From contig WFSK01000012.1 of the NCBI GenBank assembly GCA_015486095.1, forward strand, positions 1-14,404: DNA of 14,404 nt. Direction: 5' to 3'. The notes below the pieces were generated by a model. It made no database searches and was not told the origin of the DNA. It was given only the letters and a program-made list of their open reading frames with translations. The translations under genes and the position numbers were made by a program. Positions 1-7,837 of this stretch are shown here, piece after piece; the stretch's first letter is position 1; each line of letters begins with the position of its first letter. The DNA is from Thermotogae bacterium (lineage in GTDB: Bacteria > Thermotogota > Thermotogae > B3-G13).

Positions 1-2
1 CA

Positions 3-671
3 TGGTTGGAGAACGATACGAATGCGATTGCATTGGCAGAAAATAACTTTGGAGCATACACCAAATTCAAAAATTTGGTGTATGTTAGAATCGGTGATGG
101 AGTGGGAGCTGGGATCATTGTTAATGGATCCATCTTTCATGGCAGTTGGGGAGGGGCAGGAGAGCTCGGTCATGTAAGCATAGATAAGGATGGAATTCGC
201 TGTGATTGTGGAAATAAAGGATGTCTCGAAAATTATGTGAGTTGGCCTGCTATATATTCTAAGGTCATTTCTGCAATAACAAGGGAGAAGCATACAATGA
301 TGTTAGAACTGACAAATGGGGATATGACTAAGATTACACCTACGATTTTTCATCGTGCCCTGAAAGAAGGGGATCGATTGGCTAAGGATATTATGGAAGA
401 AATAGCGACTTATTTATCAATAGGAATTGTTGATCTTGTTAATCTATTTAATCCCGATATTATTATTATTGGTGGAAAGGTTGCAAGGGATAACCAATTT
501 CTACTTTCGGCGGTTGAAAACCTGGTCCTTAAACGAGCACTGAATACGCTAACTGATGGGTTGAAAATCTGTCCAGCTTCTCTCAGTGAAAATTTTGAAT
601 CAATGGGCGCCGCGGCTGTGCTTTTGCAAGATGTATTTCACTTTTCTCTATCTACTCAATCCATCAGATAG
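3..671 (+). CDS. ROK-family protein (transcriptional repressor or sugar kinase), 5'-truncated
   Basis: The frame is open from the left edge, so only the C-terminal 222 residues or so are present and the true start lies outside the window. The visible part begins with a LENDTNAIALAE segment, matching the conserved ENDxNA sugar-binding motif of ROK proteins. Next come a glycine-rich G(D)GVGAGII strand and GELGH, followed by the ROK zinc motif CxCGxxGCxE (Cys codons at 201, 207 and 222, His codon at 171). A helical C-terminal half containing NPDIIIIGG is also typical. ROK repressors and ROK kinases share this region; the difference is an N-terminal winged helix, which is missing here. Its position just upstream of, and on the same strand as, an SBP_bac_5 transporter operon favours a sugar-responsive repressor of that operon, as I recall for XylR-like ROK genes in Thermotoga. 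The family call is secure; the repressor role is inference. Confidence 0.9.
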   Translation, partial: WLENDTNAIALAENNFGAYTKFKNLVYVRIGDGVGAGIIVNGSIFHGSWGGAGELGHVSIDKDGIRCDCGNKGCLENYVSWPAIYSKVISAITREKHTMMLELTNGDMTKITPTIFHRALKEGDRLAKDIMEEIATYLSIGIVDLVNLFNPDIIIIGGKVARDNQFLLSAVENLVLKRALNTLTDGLKICPASLSENFESMGAAAVLLQDVFHFSLSTQSIR

Positions 672-693
672 AACAATCTACATAGGAAGGAGA

Positions 694-702
694 TGATATT
701 AT
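694..702 (+). promoter_or_regulatory. Candidate extended -10 promoter for the transporter operon
   Basis: TGATATTAT fits an extended -10 element: TGN followed by TATTAT, five of six matches to TATAAT. There is no good -35 hexamer 16-18 bp upstream, which extended -10 promoters can tolerate. Transcription would start near 708-710, leaving a leader of about 55 nt before the GTG at 765. The element lies between AATCTA (675-680) and TAGATT (702-707), which are inverted copies. The same TGATAT-AT form occurs at 6297-6305. Confidence 0.45.
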
Positions 703-712
703 AGATTAAAAG

Positions 713-720
713 CTGTACAG
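713..720 (+). promoter_or_regulatory. Palindrome CTGTACAG, candidate operator
   Basis: CTGTACAG is a perfect 8-bp palindrome about 4-6 bp downstream of the predicted transcription start. A repressor bound there could block initiation. The ROK protein encoded just upstream is the natural candidate. An 8-bp palindrome can arise by chance and only one copy was seen, so this is a weak call. Confidence 0.25.
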
Positions 721-764
721 TAGTTGCAATCGGTTAGGCACAAATATTGAAGGAGGGATTTTGA

Positions 765-2387
765 GTGAAAAGGAAAGGATTTTTTCTTATTTTGTTGTTT
801 TTCGTGATTTTGGGTGTTTCTCTCTTTGCATCTGGGATCAAGTATGGAGGTACTTTAACTCTAACAGGAGGAGCAGCTAGCCCATCACCAGCACGCATTT
901 TTAATCCATTTATTCCAACATCGCTCTATGGAGTATATGTTACATATGAACCGTTAATATCTATAAATCCTCTGAATGGAGAAGAGATACCATGGCTTGC
1001 GACTTCTTATAAGTGGGAAGACAAGAACCTAAAACTGGTCTACCAGATTAGAGAGGGTGTAAAGTGGTCAGATGGAATACCCCTTACTTCGAGAGATGTT
1101 GTTTACACTTTCCAGTTGATGAAGAAATATCCAGCTTTAGACCTGAATGGTATATGGTCAAGTGGCTTACAGAACGTAAGTGCCGATGGTCCGAATACAG
1201 TGATCTTTTCCTTTGATAAACCAAATATTCCAGTTCAGGCGTACATAAGCTCAACGCTAATAGTCCCAGAGCATATATGGTCTAAAGTAAAGGATCCTGT
1301 AACATGGACGAATCCTACTCCTATTGGAAGTGGGCCCTTTGTCTTCGATAAATTTTCAGGCTCAACTTATACTTTCAAGAGAAATCCAAATTACTGGCAG
1401 AAGGGTAAACCTTACGTAGAAAGATTGAAATTCGTTATATACACCACGAATACTACGGCTACAATGGCGTTAGCAAAAGGAATACTAGATTGGGGAGGTT
1501 ACTTCATACCAGATATTGAGAAAACATATGTTGCTCATGACCCTGAGAATTTTCACTACTGGTTTCCTCCCGGCAGTACAATATTGCTGCTTCTTAACAA
1601 CCAAAAACCCCTATTCGCAAGTGCAAAAGTAAGGCTTGCTATAGCTATGGCAATAAATAAGGAAAGGATATCGAAGATCGGCGAGTATGGATATGGAGCT
1701 CCTGCTCATCCAACTGCTTTACTACCATCTTTTATGGACAAATGGTTTGATCCTACACTGAAACCTCTCGTGTATAAGTACGATCCAGAAAAATCTGTTG
1801 AAATACTCAAAAACCTTGGTTTCACGAGAGGTACTGATGGAATATTCGTTGATAAGGGAGGTAAGAAACTATCTGCTACTCTATTGACTGTTACTGGATG
1901 GACAGATTGGGTAACAGATGCTCAGCTCATAGCCAAGGATCTAAAAAAGATAGGTATTTTGATAAACGTTAAATCAGTTACCTATTCGACTTATAGAGCC
2001 TCTTTAAGCACCGGTTCCTTTGATATGGCGTTGATGTGGACTGTAGCTGGTCCATCACCTTACTTTCATTATAATGGTAGGTTGAATAGCAAAGGTTCTG
2101 CACCGATCGGTAAAACTGCTGTATCAAACTATGAACGCTGGGAGGATCCGATTACAGATGCTATGCTTAGAATAATAAAAGAAACTTCTGACTTTACCCT
2201 CCAGAAACGTGCTATGAGTGTGATAGAGAAAATCATGCTCACCGAGGTCCCATCAATACCATTGTTCTATGGGCCTACTTGGTATGAGTATAATACACGA
2301 CGATTTGTTGGATGGCCAACAAAAGAAAACTTTTACTGTTATCCGTATTCCAGACTTGTGATACTTACGCATGTTCACTTGAAATGA
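765..2387 (+). CDS. ABC transporter substrate-binding protein, SBP_bac_5 (oligopeptide/oligosaccharide) family
   Basis: This is a 540-residue exported binding protein that captures solute outside the membrane and delivers it to the two permeases encoded next. The GTG start is chosen because AGGAGGG (751-757) lies 7 nt upstream and the protein then begins with a classic Sec signal peptide: MKRK, a hydrophobic core to about residue 20, and probable cleavage near FAS at 21-23. No lipobox cysteine is present, so it is likely a free or otherwise tethered protein. The mature part has the family pattern: an early YEPLI segment, LREGVKWSDG-like IREGVKWSDG followed by TSRDVVYTF, GSGPF and a YWQKGKPYVERL segment, then a long C-terminal lobe. 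Length is normal for the family. Some SBP_bac_5 proteins of Thermotogota bind beta-linked oligosaccharides rather than peptides, and the adjacent ROK gene favours that here. The ligand is not readable from sequence. Confidence 0.93.
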   Translation: MKRKGFFLILLFFVILGVSLFASGIKYGGTLTLTGGAASPSPARIFNPFIPTSLYGVYVTYEPLISINPLNGEEIPWLATSYKWEDKNLKLVYQIREGVKWSDGIPLTSRDVVYTFQLMKKYPALDLNGIWSSGLQNVSADGPNTVIFSFDKPNIPVQAYISSTLIVPEHIWSKVKDPVTWTNPTPIGSGPFVFDKFSGSTYTFKRNPNYWQKGKPYVERLKFVIYTTNTTATMALAKGILDWGGYFIPDIEKTYVAHDPENFHYWFPPGSTILLLLNNQKPLFASAKVRLAIAMAINKERISKIGEYGYGAPAHPTALLPSFMDKWFDPTLKPLVYKYDPEKSVEILKNLGFTRGTDGIFVDKGGKKLSATLLTVTGWTDWVTDAQLIAKDLKKIGILINVKSVTYSTYRASLSTGSFDMALMWTVAGPSPYFHYNGRLNSKGSAPIGKTAVSNYERWEDPITDAMLRIIKETSDFTLQKRAMSVIEKIMLTEVPSIPLFYGPTWYEYNTRRFVGWPTKENFYCYPYSRLVILTHVHLK

Positions 2388-2393
2388 ATCTCT

Positions 2394-2422
2394 CTCCAGG
2401 GAGTATATCTCCCTGGAGTTTT
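2394..2422 (+). terminator. Strong intra-operon hairpin after the binding-protein gene
   Basis: CTCCAGGGAG (2394-2403) and CTCCCTGGAG (2409-2418) form a perfect 10-bp stem around a 5-nt TATAT loop, followed by TTTT (2419-2422). The stem begins 7 nt after the stop codon. The short T-run makes it a partial terminator or an mRNA 3'-end stabiliser rather than a certain full stop. Either role would give more binding protein than permease, the usual ratio in such operons. Confidence 0.8.
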
Positions 2423-2447
2423 ACTATTTGAGTAAGGTGATGTGTAA

Positions 2448-3428
2448 ATGAAGTATTTGATAAGGAAGATCATGTTCTTGCTTTTGACGATATGGGCAGC
2501 ATTGACGATAAACTTTATCTTGCCCCGTCTTATGCCTGGGAATCCGGCGGAAGTCATGGTAGCGAAGTTTCGAGGAAAGATAACACCTCAGGCAATGAAT
2601 GCCCTTAAAATTGCATTTGGAATAGACGTTCATCAAAACATATTTGTTCAATATTTTAGATACATTCAAAATACTATGAAAGGAAACTTCGGTATTTCTA
2701 TTACTTACTTTCCTATGCCTGTAAAAAGCATGTTAGCTCAATCGATCCCATGGACCCTTGGACTTGTGGGAACATCAACGATCATTGCGTTCACCCTTGG
2801 GACACTTTTAGGTATAAAATCAGCCTGGAAGAGAAACAATTTCTTAGCCGATATGAGTGTGCCGATCGGATTGTTTCTAAAATCAATACCATATTTCTGG
2901 CTTGCTCTCTTATTTCTGTACCTCTTTTCATTCAAACTCAGTTGGTTTCCACTCGCTGGTGGTTCCTCAGGGAAATTTATTGGCTTCAAAGAAGTCCTTG
3001 ACATACTTTACCACTCGATTCTTCCTGCATTTACAATAGTAGTAGCAGCCAGTGGAGGCTGGATCTTAACGATGAGAAACAACATGATCTCTGTACTATC
3101 AGAGGACTACATAACCTTTGCTGCTGCAAAAGGATTGAAAGAGAAAGAGATCATGTATAAATACGGAGCACGAAATGCTATATTACCTAATATGACTGGA
3201 TTTGCAATGGCATTGGGCTTTATAATCGGGGGTTCACTATTAACCGAGATGGTTTTTTCCTATCCAGGAGTAGGGTACATTTTATATCAAGCAGTTGAGA
3301 GTCTGGATTATCCTCTTATGCAAGCAATATTTCTGTTTATATCATTAGCGGTTTTAGTTGCTAATTTCTTGGCAGACGTTACGTATGTATTACTCGATCC
3401 AAGGGTGCGTAGTGGAGGGAAGGAATGA
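2448..3428 (+). CDS. ABC transporter permease, DppB/OppB type
   Basis: This 326-residue inner-membrane permease forms half of the translocation pore with the next gene product. The N-terminus shows the typical first membrane helix followed by LPRLMPGNP, a hallmark of DppB/OppB proteins. About five more hydrophobic segments follow. The cytoplasmic EAA loop, which docks the ATPase, is seen around residues 221-245 as YITFAAAKGLKEKEI with its invariant glycine at about residue 229. The C-terminal TEMVFSYPGVGYILYQAV and LLDPRV are family signatures. ATG 2448 is preceded by AAGGTGAT (2434-2441). The stop codon overlaps the next start by ATGA, so translation is probably coupled. Length is normal. 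DppB and OppB names are interchangeable at this level, so no symbol is assigned. Confidence 0.93.
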   Translation: MKYLIRKIMFLLLTIWAALTINFILPRLMPGNPAEVMVAKFRGKITPQAMNALKIAFGIDVHQNIFVQYFRYIQNTMKGNFGISITYFPMPVKSMLAQSIPWTLGLVGTSTIIAFTLGTLLGIKSAWKRNNFLADMSVPIGLFLKSIPYFWLALLFLYLFSFKLSWFPLAGGSSGKFIGFKEVLDILYHSILPAFTIVVAASGGWILTMRNNMISVLSEDYITFAAAKGLKEKEIMYKYGARNAILPNMTGFAMALGFIIGGSLLTEMVFSYPGVGYILYQAVESLDYPLMQAIFLFISLAVLVANFLADVTYVLLDPRVRSGGKE

Positions 3429-4291
3429 AAGCAAACAGGATGAATCATAAGTTAATAAAACAGATTATATCAATATTTAAAATAAAAAAAGCGGCTTTTG
3501 GGGCTATAGTGATATTGTTTTTCATATTGGTTGCTATTCTCGCACCTCTCATTGCTCCATACTCGCCAAGTGAGATGGTATCTTTACCTGTGCAACCCCC
3601 TTCATGGTCACACCTGTTTGGAACTAACACGTATGGACAGGACTTATTCTCCAGAGTTGTTTGGGGGGCGAGATTATCACTACTTGTTGGGGTAGAATGC
3701 GGGATCATTACCAGTATATTTTCTCTAATCATAGGACTGAGTGCTGGATACTTTGGAGGAATAATAGATGATATTTTGACAACGATAACAAATATCTTTT
3801 TGATAATTCCAGGATTACCCTTGATAATTGTCATAGCCGCTTACATTGCAGTAAAAGGAGTAACACCGATTGTATTTGTGATATCAATAACTGGTTGGGC
3901 ATGGGGTGCGAGGGTATTTCGTTCTCAGATGATGACATTGAGAAATAGGGATTTTGTGAAAGCAGCAGTTGTTCTGGGAGAACATCCAATTAGAATCATA
4001 TTTTTCGAAATCTTCCCCAATATGCTATCACTCGTTGCTGCCAATTTTTTTGGAACAATGCTATACGCTGTATTGACTGAAGCTTCTCTTGAGTTTATTG
4101 GATTGGGTAATGTAAACGTAGTGACATGGGGAACGATTCTATACTGGGCCCAAAACAACCAGGCACTTATGTTAGGAGCATGGTGGTGGTTTATTATACC
4201 TGGCTTATGTATAGCTTTATTGGGAGTATCGCTTGCGATGGTGAACTTTGCAATCGATGAGATTACAAATCCACGATTAAAAAGAGCATGA
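3425..4291 (+). CDS. ABC transporter permease, DppC/OppC type
   Basis: This is a 288-residue membrane protein that pairs with the preceding permease. After an N-terminal tail and first membrane helix it has the periplasmic LAPYSP-like and HLFGTNTYGQDLFSRVVWGAR block, which is diagnostic of DppC/OppC proteins. The EAA docking loop lies near residues 175-195 (DFVKAAVVLGEHPIRI). The C-terminal ASLEFIGLG and WGTILYWAQ segments and the ending TNPRLKRA are also typical. The start overlaps the upstream stop (ATGA), with GGAGGGAAGG just before it at 3414-3423. The end overlaps the ATPase gene by ATGA as well. This tight packing indicates fixed-ratio synthesis of the two permeases and the first ATPase. 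Confidence 0.93.
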   Translation: MKANRMNHKLIKQIISIFKIKKAAFGAIVILFFILVAILAPLIAPYSPSEMVSLPVQPPSWSHLFGTNTYGQDLFSRVVWGARLSLLVGVECGIITSIFSLIIGLSAGYFGGIIDDILTTITNIFLIIPGLPLIIVIAAYIAVKGVTPIVFVISITGWAWGARVFRSQMMTLRNRDFVKAAVVLGEHPIRIIFFEIFPNMLSLVAANFFGTMLYAVLTEASLEFIGLGNVNVVTWGTILYWAQNNQALMLGAWWWFIIPGLCIALLGVSLAMVNFAIDEITNPRLKRA

Positions 4292-5253
4292 GTGGGACAA
4301 GAATGATATTACGAGTTAACGAATTGAATGCAGGATACACTTGGGGAGATAACTTAGTTCACGCTGTGAATGATGTGAGTTTCGAAGTCGAAAAAGGAGA
4401 ATTCCTTGGAATAGCAGGGGAGTCGGGTTGCGGAAAATCCACACTTGCCTTTTCTATTACTGGACTTTTAAGACCGCCAGGACATATATTTTCAGGTTCT
4501 GTCTTCTTCATGGGCAAAGATTTGGCAAATCTTAGTAAGGAAGAGATCAGGAGGCTCCGATGGAAGGATTTTTCCATAGTATTTCAGAGTTCTATGAATG
4601 TGTTGAACCCCGTCTTAAGGATAAAGGATCAAATTTTTGATGGTATTACTGCACATGTAAATGTGGACAAAGAAGAACTACTCGCTCATACAAAAAAGCT
4701 GTTTAAACTCGTAAATGTTTCCTCCGAGTTTCTCGATGCATATCCTCATCAGCTGAGTGGAGGAATGAAACAACGCATTGTTATAGCAAGCGCCTTATCA
4801 TTGAATCCTAAATTGGTGATCATGGATGAACCAACAACTGCTCTCGATGTCGTCGTTCAAAGGATCATCTTACAAGAGATCGATGAATTAAGGAGAAAGT
4901 TGGGTTTTTCAATTATATTTATAACACATGACCTATCATTGTTGGTTGAAATAAGTGATACGCTCGCTATTATGTACGCAGGTAGGATTGTCGAAAAAGC
5001 ACCATCCGCAGAATTGTATGCTAAACCTATGCATCCTTACACAGAAGGTTTGATGAACTCTTTCCCCCCTCTTAGCGGAAAAAGGAAAAGATTGCATGGC
5101 ATACCAGGACATCCGCCAAAATTGTCGGAGGAAATAAAAGGATGTCCTTTTGCAACGAGGTGTCCGAAGAAGATGCCTATATGTGAGAATATATCTCCAC
5201 CATATATTGAGGTCGAGAAGGGACACTTTGTCGCATGCCATCTATACAAATGA
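4288..5253 (+). CDS. ABC transporter ATP-binding protein, DppD/OppD type
   Basis: This 321-residue cytoplasmic ATPase powers transport together with the next gene product. The sequence shows Walker A GESGCGKST (Lys50), a Q-loop (IVFQSSMNVLNPV), the signature LSGGMKQRI, Walker B LVIMDEPTTALD and the H-loop in ITHDLS. The C-terminal oligopeptide extension includes MHPYTEGL and four cysteines at 286, 292, 299 and 317 (CPFATRCPxxxxxC then C near the end). In related DppD proteins such cysteines bind a 4Fe-4S cluster. ATG 4288 overlaps the upstream stop; a second in-frame ATG at 4303 is possible, since homologous similarity only starts at about MILRV. The gene ends 10 bp before the start of the partner ATPase gene. 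Confidence 0.93.
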   Translation: MSGTRMILRVNELNAGYTWGDNLVHAVNDVSFEVEKGEFLGIAGESGCGKSTLAFSITGLLRPPGHIFSGSVFFMGKDLANLSKEEIRRLRWKDFSIVFQSSMNVLNPVLRIKDQIFDGITAHVNVDKEELLAHTKKLFKLVNVSSEFLDAYPHQLSGGMKQRIVIASALSLNPKLVIMDEPTTALDVVVQRIILQEIDELRRKLGFSIIFITHDLSLLVEISDTLAIMYAGRIVEKAPSAELYAKPMHPYTEGLMNSFPPLSGKRKRLHGIPGHPPKLSEEIKGCPFATRCPKKMPICENISPPYIEVEKGHFVACHLYK

Positions 5254-5263
5254 AGGCGATAAA

Positions 5264-6232
5264 ATGAAAACAGTGTTGGAAGTAAGGGATTTAGTTAAAT
5301 ATTTTAATGTAGGCCATCTTTTTAAGCCGAAGTACGTGCATGCAGTTGAAAAGGTGAGTTTTAGCATCGGTTCTGGAGAGGTTCTTGGTTTAGTAGGCGA
5401 ATCGGGTAGTGGAAAAACAACCGCTGCGCGAGTGATAGCCAAGCTCTATGAACCCACTTCTGGGGAAATAAAGCTCTTTGGGGAAATAGTTCCTACCAAG
5501 ATGAGTAGAAAACGTTTACTAAAATATAGGAAAAATGTACAAATGATCTTCCAAGATCCTTTTGCTTCCCTTAATCCATTGCATAAAGTGAGATATATGA
5601 TATCGAGACCTCTTAAAATACATAGGTTGGTTAAAGGTAAAGAAATCGAGAGCAAAATAGGATATTTGTTGGAGGAATGCGAATTAATTCCAGCAAAATC
5701 TTTTCTCGATAAGTATCCTTACGAGTTAAGCGGAGGTGAGAGGCAACGGATTGGAATAGCAAGAGCGTTGGCAGTGAAACCCAAATTGGTGCTTGCCGAT
5801 GAACCAACATCGATGTTAGATGTATCGATAAGATTGGATATAATGAATCTTATGCTCGATCTCAAAGAAAAAGAAGGATTATCATACCTGTATATAACAC
5901 ATGATTTAGCCGGTGCTCATTATATGTCAGATAGGATAGCGATCATGTATGCAGGCATGTTAATGGAATTAGGTCCATCTGATGAAATAATAGAGCACCC
6001 ACTTCATCCTTACACTAAGCTACTGAAAAAAGCGGCACCTAAACCCGAGGAATCTTTAAGGCCGGAAAGACTGGTAGTAGGAGAAGAAATACCCGACCTT
6101 GTTGATCCCCCAAAAGGTTGTAGATTTTATCCAAGATGTCCCTATGCTACGAAGATATGTTCGGAAGAAGTGCCTAATTTAGAAAAGGTATCCTCTGGGC
6201 ATTTTGTGAGATGTTTTTTATATAGTAAGTAA
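5264..6232 (+). CDS. ABC transporter ATP-binding protein, DppF/OppF type
   Basis: This is the second ATPase of the transporter, 322 residues. An in-frame extension back to 5150 exists but would overlap the upstream gene by over 100 bp and adds non-homologous residues. ATG 5264 (MKTVLEVRDLVKYF) follows the upstream stop by 10 bp and has a GAAGG ribosome-binding element. Motifs are Walker A GESGSGKTT (Lys51), Q-loop MIFQDPFASLNP, signature LSGGERQRIGIARAL, Walker B LVLADEPTSMLD and H-loop ITHDLA. The C-terminus carries HPLHPYTKLL and cysteines at 286, 292, 299 and 317, the same residue numbers as in the partner ATPase. It is the last gene of the uptake operon. Confidence 0.93.
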   Translation: MKTVLEVRDLVKYFNVGHLFKPKYVHAVEKVSFSIGSGEVLGLVGESGSGKTTAARVIAKLYEPTSGEIKLFGEIVPTKMSRKRLLKYRKNVQMIFQDPFASLNPLHKVRYMISRPLKIHRLVKGKEIESKIGYLLEECELIPAKSFLDKYPYELSGGERQRIGIARALAVKPKLVLADEPTSMLDVSIRLDIMNLMLDLKEKEGLSYLYITHDLAGAHYMSDRIAIMYAGMLMELGPSDEIIEHPLHPYTKLLKKAAPKPEESLRPERLVVGEEIPDLVDPPKGCRFYPRCPYATKICSEEVPNLEKVSSGHFVRCFLYSK

Positions 6233-6254
6233 AAATATATTTGTTGTGTTTGCT

Positions 6255-6279
6255 AAAGTTCTCACTGAACTTTCTCTTA
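6255..6279 (+). terminator. Weak candidate terminator after the transporter operon
   Basis: AAAGTTC (6255-6261) and GAACTTT (6267-6273) form a 7-bp stem with a 5-nt TCACT loop. The following CTCTTA is only a poor T-tract, and the stem is AU-rich. It is the only hairpin seen between the last ATPase gene and the next promoter, so it is the likely operon end, but termination may be leaky. Confidence 0.45.
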
Positions 6280-6305
6280 CGACGGGTATCTGTCTATGAT
6301 ATAAT
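6277..6305 (+). promoter_or_regulatory. Sigma-70-type promoter with extended -10 for the dinG-rsmH-ftsI operon
   Basis: TATAAT at 6300-6305 is a perfect -10 hexamer preceded by TGA (6297-6299), giving an extended -10. The best -35 at the right distance is TTACGA (6277-6282), 17 bp upstream, matching only three of six bases. Transcription would start near 6312, with about 30 nt of leader before ATG 6342. This is the best promoter match I found in the window, and no clear promoter appears downstream until the end of rsmI. Confidence 0.7.
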
Positions 6306-6341
6306 CGGTATATAGAAAATTTTCATAAAGAGGTGATCTTA

Positions 6342-7832
6342 ATGAAGAAAGCGTTTTGCTTAGTAGCTCTATTCGTATTCATAACCATATCATTCTCGTT
6401 TGCGTCTTTTCAAGATATGGCAAAATTCATACCGGCGAATGTTAACTGGGTTTTGAGATTTCAAAACAACTCTGAGAATTACAATACGTTGAAGGGTTTA
6501 CCTACGGGTGATCTGTTTCTAAACGGACTGGGCGTTGAGATGTTGGTTGAGCAACAGATAAATCAGATAAAATTCCAACAGGAAGTCAATACCGATGCCC
6601 TCGTGAAACTGATAGAAACGAATGGTCTGATCTTTGGGACCATAACTTTGACAGCATCGGACATAGAAGGCAAAAAGCCGGAAAGAGTGATAAAGGAAGA
6701 GATGAGAAAGGTGATCAACGGTTTGGGTATCATATTGCCGGCCTCTTCCAGTTTGGATGATGTTAAAGTGGCTATTGAGAAAGTTTTCTTTGCGGGGGGA
6801 CAAATAGAGAGTAGGATATATAATAAAAAAACATATTATGCCTTTCGTTCGAATGAGAAAGACACGCTTTTCTTGTATCCCACGGCGAAATTTTATCTGT
6901 TGGTCTCCAACGAAGGTTTACTCAAAAAATGCATAGATAGTTATACAGATCTAAAACCGAATATACTGTCTACACCATATGCTGCTTACATTGTGCAAGA
7001 TTCGAACGATTGGATAGATGGATTTGCACGTGTATCTGATAAAAAATCACCCGCTGATCTTCTCATATTCAGAGGGTATTTCGCTAAAGGTTCGTATATC
7101 TTTGATATGTCTTCGAGGTTGAAGAGAAAATATCTCTTATCAGAAGAAGAAGTAAAGAGATGTTTTGCTTCTCCTCTGAAGATAATAAAGGGTCTATCCA
7201 CAGAGTTTCAAGGGGCGGTTGCTGTGAACATAAAAGACCTCCCTTATCTTCTCTCGAAGTGGAAGGAATGGAATTTCAATATGCCAGGAGATATCAGTAT
7301 TCAAGATATAAAGGATGCGATGAATGGTGGTGGAGCAATCGTTCTTACTTTCAATGCATCTCCTACCTCTACTGCTAATGAAAACACAAGTGGGCTGGCT
7401 ACCCCAACGGCCTATTTCATGGCAACGATAAAAGGTGCTAAAGGAAAACAGATCATACTCGATCTCATATCTAAACATCCAACAAAACAGGTGAGTAAGT
7501 ACGGTGGTACTATCTACACCATCAATCCCGATAATCCAGCATCTTCAACCGTAGTTTTTTTGGATAACAAGAGAGTGATCGTACGCCTCAGTGGAGTCGA
7601 TGAAGAATATCTTTCTGATTTGATAGCGACTCCACAGAAGACTTATGGAGAAACCGAGTTTTTTAGCATCTTGAAATCCGTCTTAGAGCCGAACCCTACA
7701 TTTATGGTAGGGATGTTGAATACGAAAGATATTTTCCAAAAGGCCCTTCAGATGGGAGAAAATAACCTTATAGTATTCCAGGTATTTTGGGGGAACGAAG
7801 GATTACTCCATTTTAGAGCTATATTACGTTGA
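6342..7832 (+). CDS. Exported protein of unknown function (possibly DUF3352-like)
   Basis: I do not recognise this 496-residue protein. ATG 6342 is preferred over the in-frame GTG at 6333, because GTG would fall inside the AGAGGTGAT ribosome-binding element (6329-6337). The protein starts with a signal peptide (MKKAF, hydrophobic core, cleavage near SFAS at about residue 22). The first mature residues, FIPANVNWVLRFQ, followed later by a MATIKGAKGKQIILDLI segment and a strand-rich KYGGTIYTI...VVFLDNKRVIV block, recall the two-lobed layout of DUF3352-type surface proteins. That similarity is an impression, not a match. No catalytic motif, further membrane helix or cysteine-rich site is evident. 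It is the first gene after the promoter and lies 5 bp before the helicase gene, in an operon otherwise devoted to division and ribosome modification. It may act in the envelope. Confidence 0.8.
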   Translation: MKKAFCLVALFVFITISFSFASFQDMAKFIPANVNWVLRFQNNSENYNTLKGLPTGDLFLNGLGVEMLVEQQINQIKFQQEVNTDALVKLIETNGLIFGTITLTASDIEGKKPERVIKEEMRKVINGLGIILPASSSLDDVKVAIEKVFFAGGQIESRIYNKKTYYAFRSNEKDTLFLYPTAKFYLLVSNEGLLKKCIDSYTDLKPNILSTPYAAYIVQDSNDWIDGFARVSDKKSPADLLIFRGYFAKGSYIFDMSSRLKRKYLLSEEEVKRCFASPLKIIKGLSTEFQGAVAVNIKDLPYLLSKWKEWNFNMPGDISIQDIKDAMNGGGAIVLTFNASPTSTANENTSGLATPTAYFMATIKGAKGKQIILDLISKHPTKQVSKYGGTIYTINPDNPASSTVVFLDNKRVIVRLSGVDEEYLSDLIATPQKTYGETEFFSILKSVLEPNPTFMVGMLNTKDIFQKALQMGENNLIVFQVFWGNEGLLHFRAILR

Positions 7833-7837
7833 TTTAA

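Noticed and set aside
685..704. GGAAGGAG followed by a three-codon ATG ATA TTA TAG frame, a possible leader peptide
   Set aside because: The ribosome-binding element directly abuts the ATG, leaving no spacing, and the bases coincide with a better-supported extended -10 element.
3445..3834. 129-codon minus-strand open frame
   Set aside because: It is antisense to the second permease gene, where the FGTNTYGQDLFSR family block is encoded on the plus strand.
5150..5263. 38-residue N-terminal extension of the second ATPase
   Set aside because: It would overlap the preceding ATPase gene by over 100 bp and encode an Arg-rich stretch unlike the family, while ATG 5264 has a ribosome-binding element and fits homologous starts.
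4288..6232. Possible recent duplication, because both ATPases share length and cysteine positions
   Set aside because: Paired DppD/DppF proteins are ancient paralogues and always look alike. The nucleotide sequences differ throughout, so no recent duplication is indicated.
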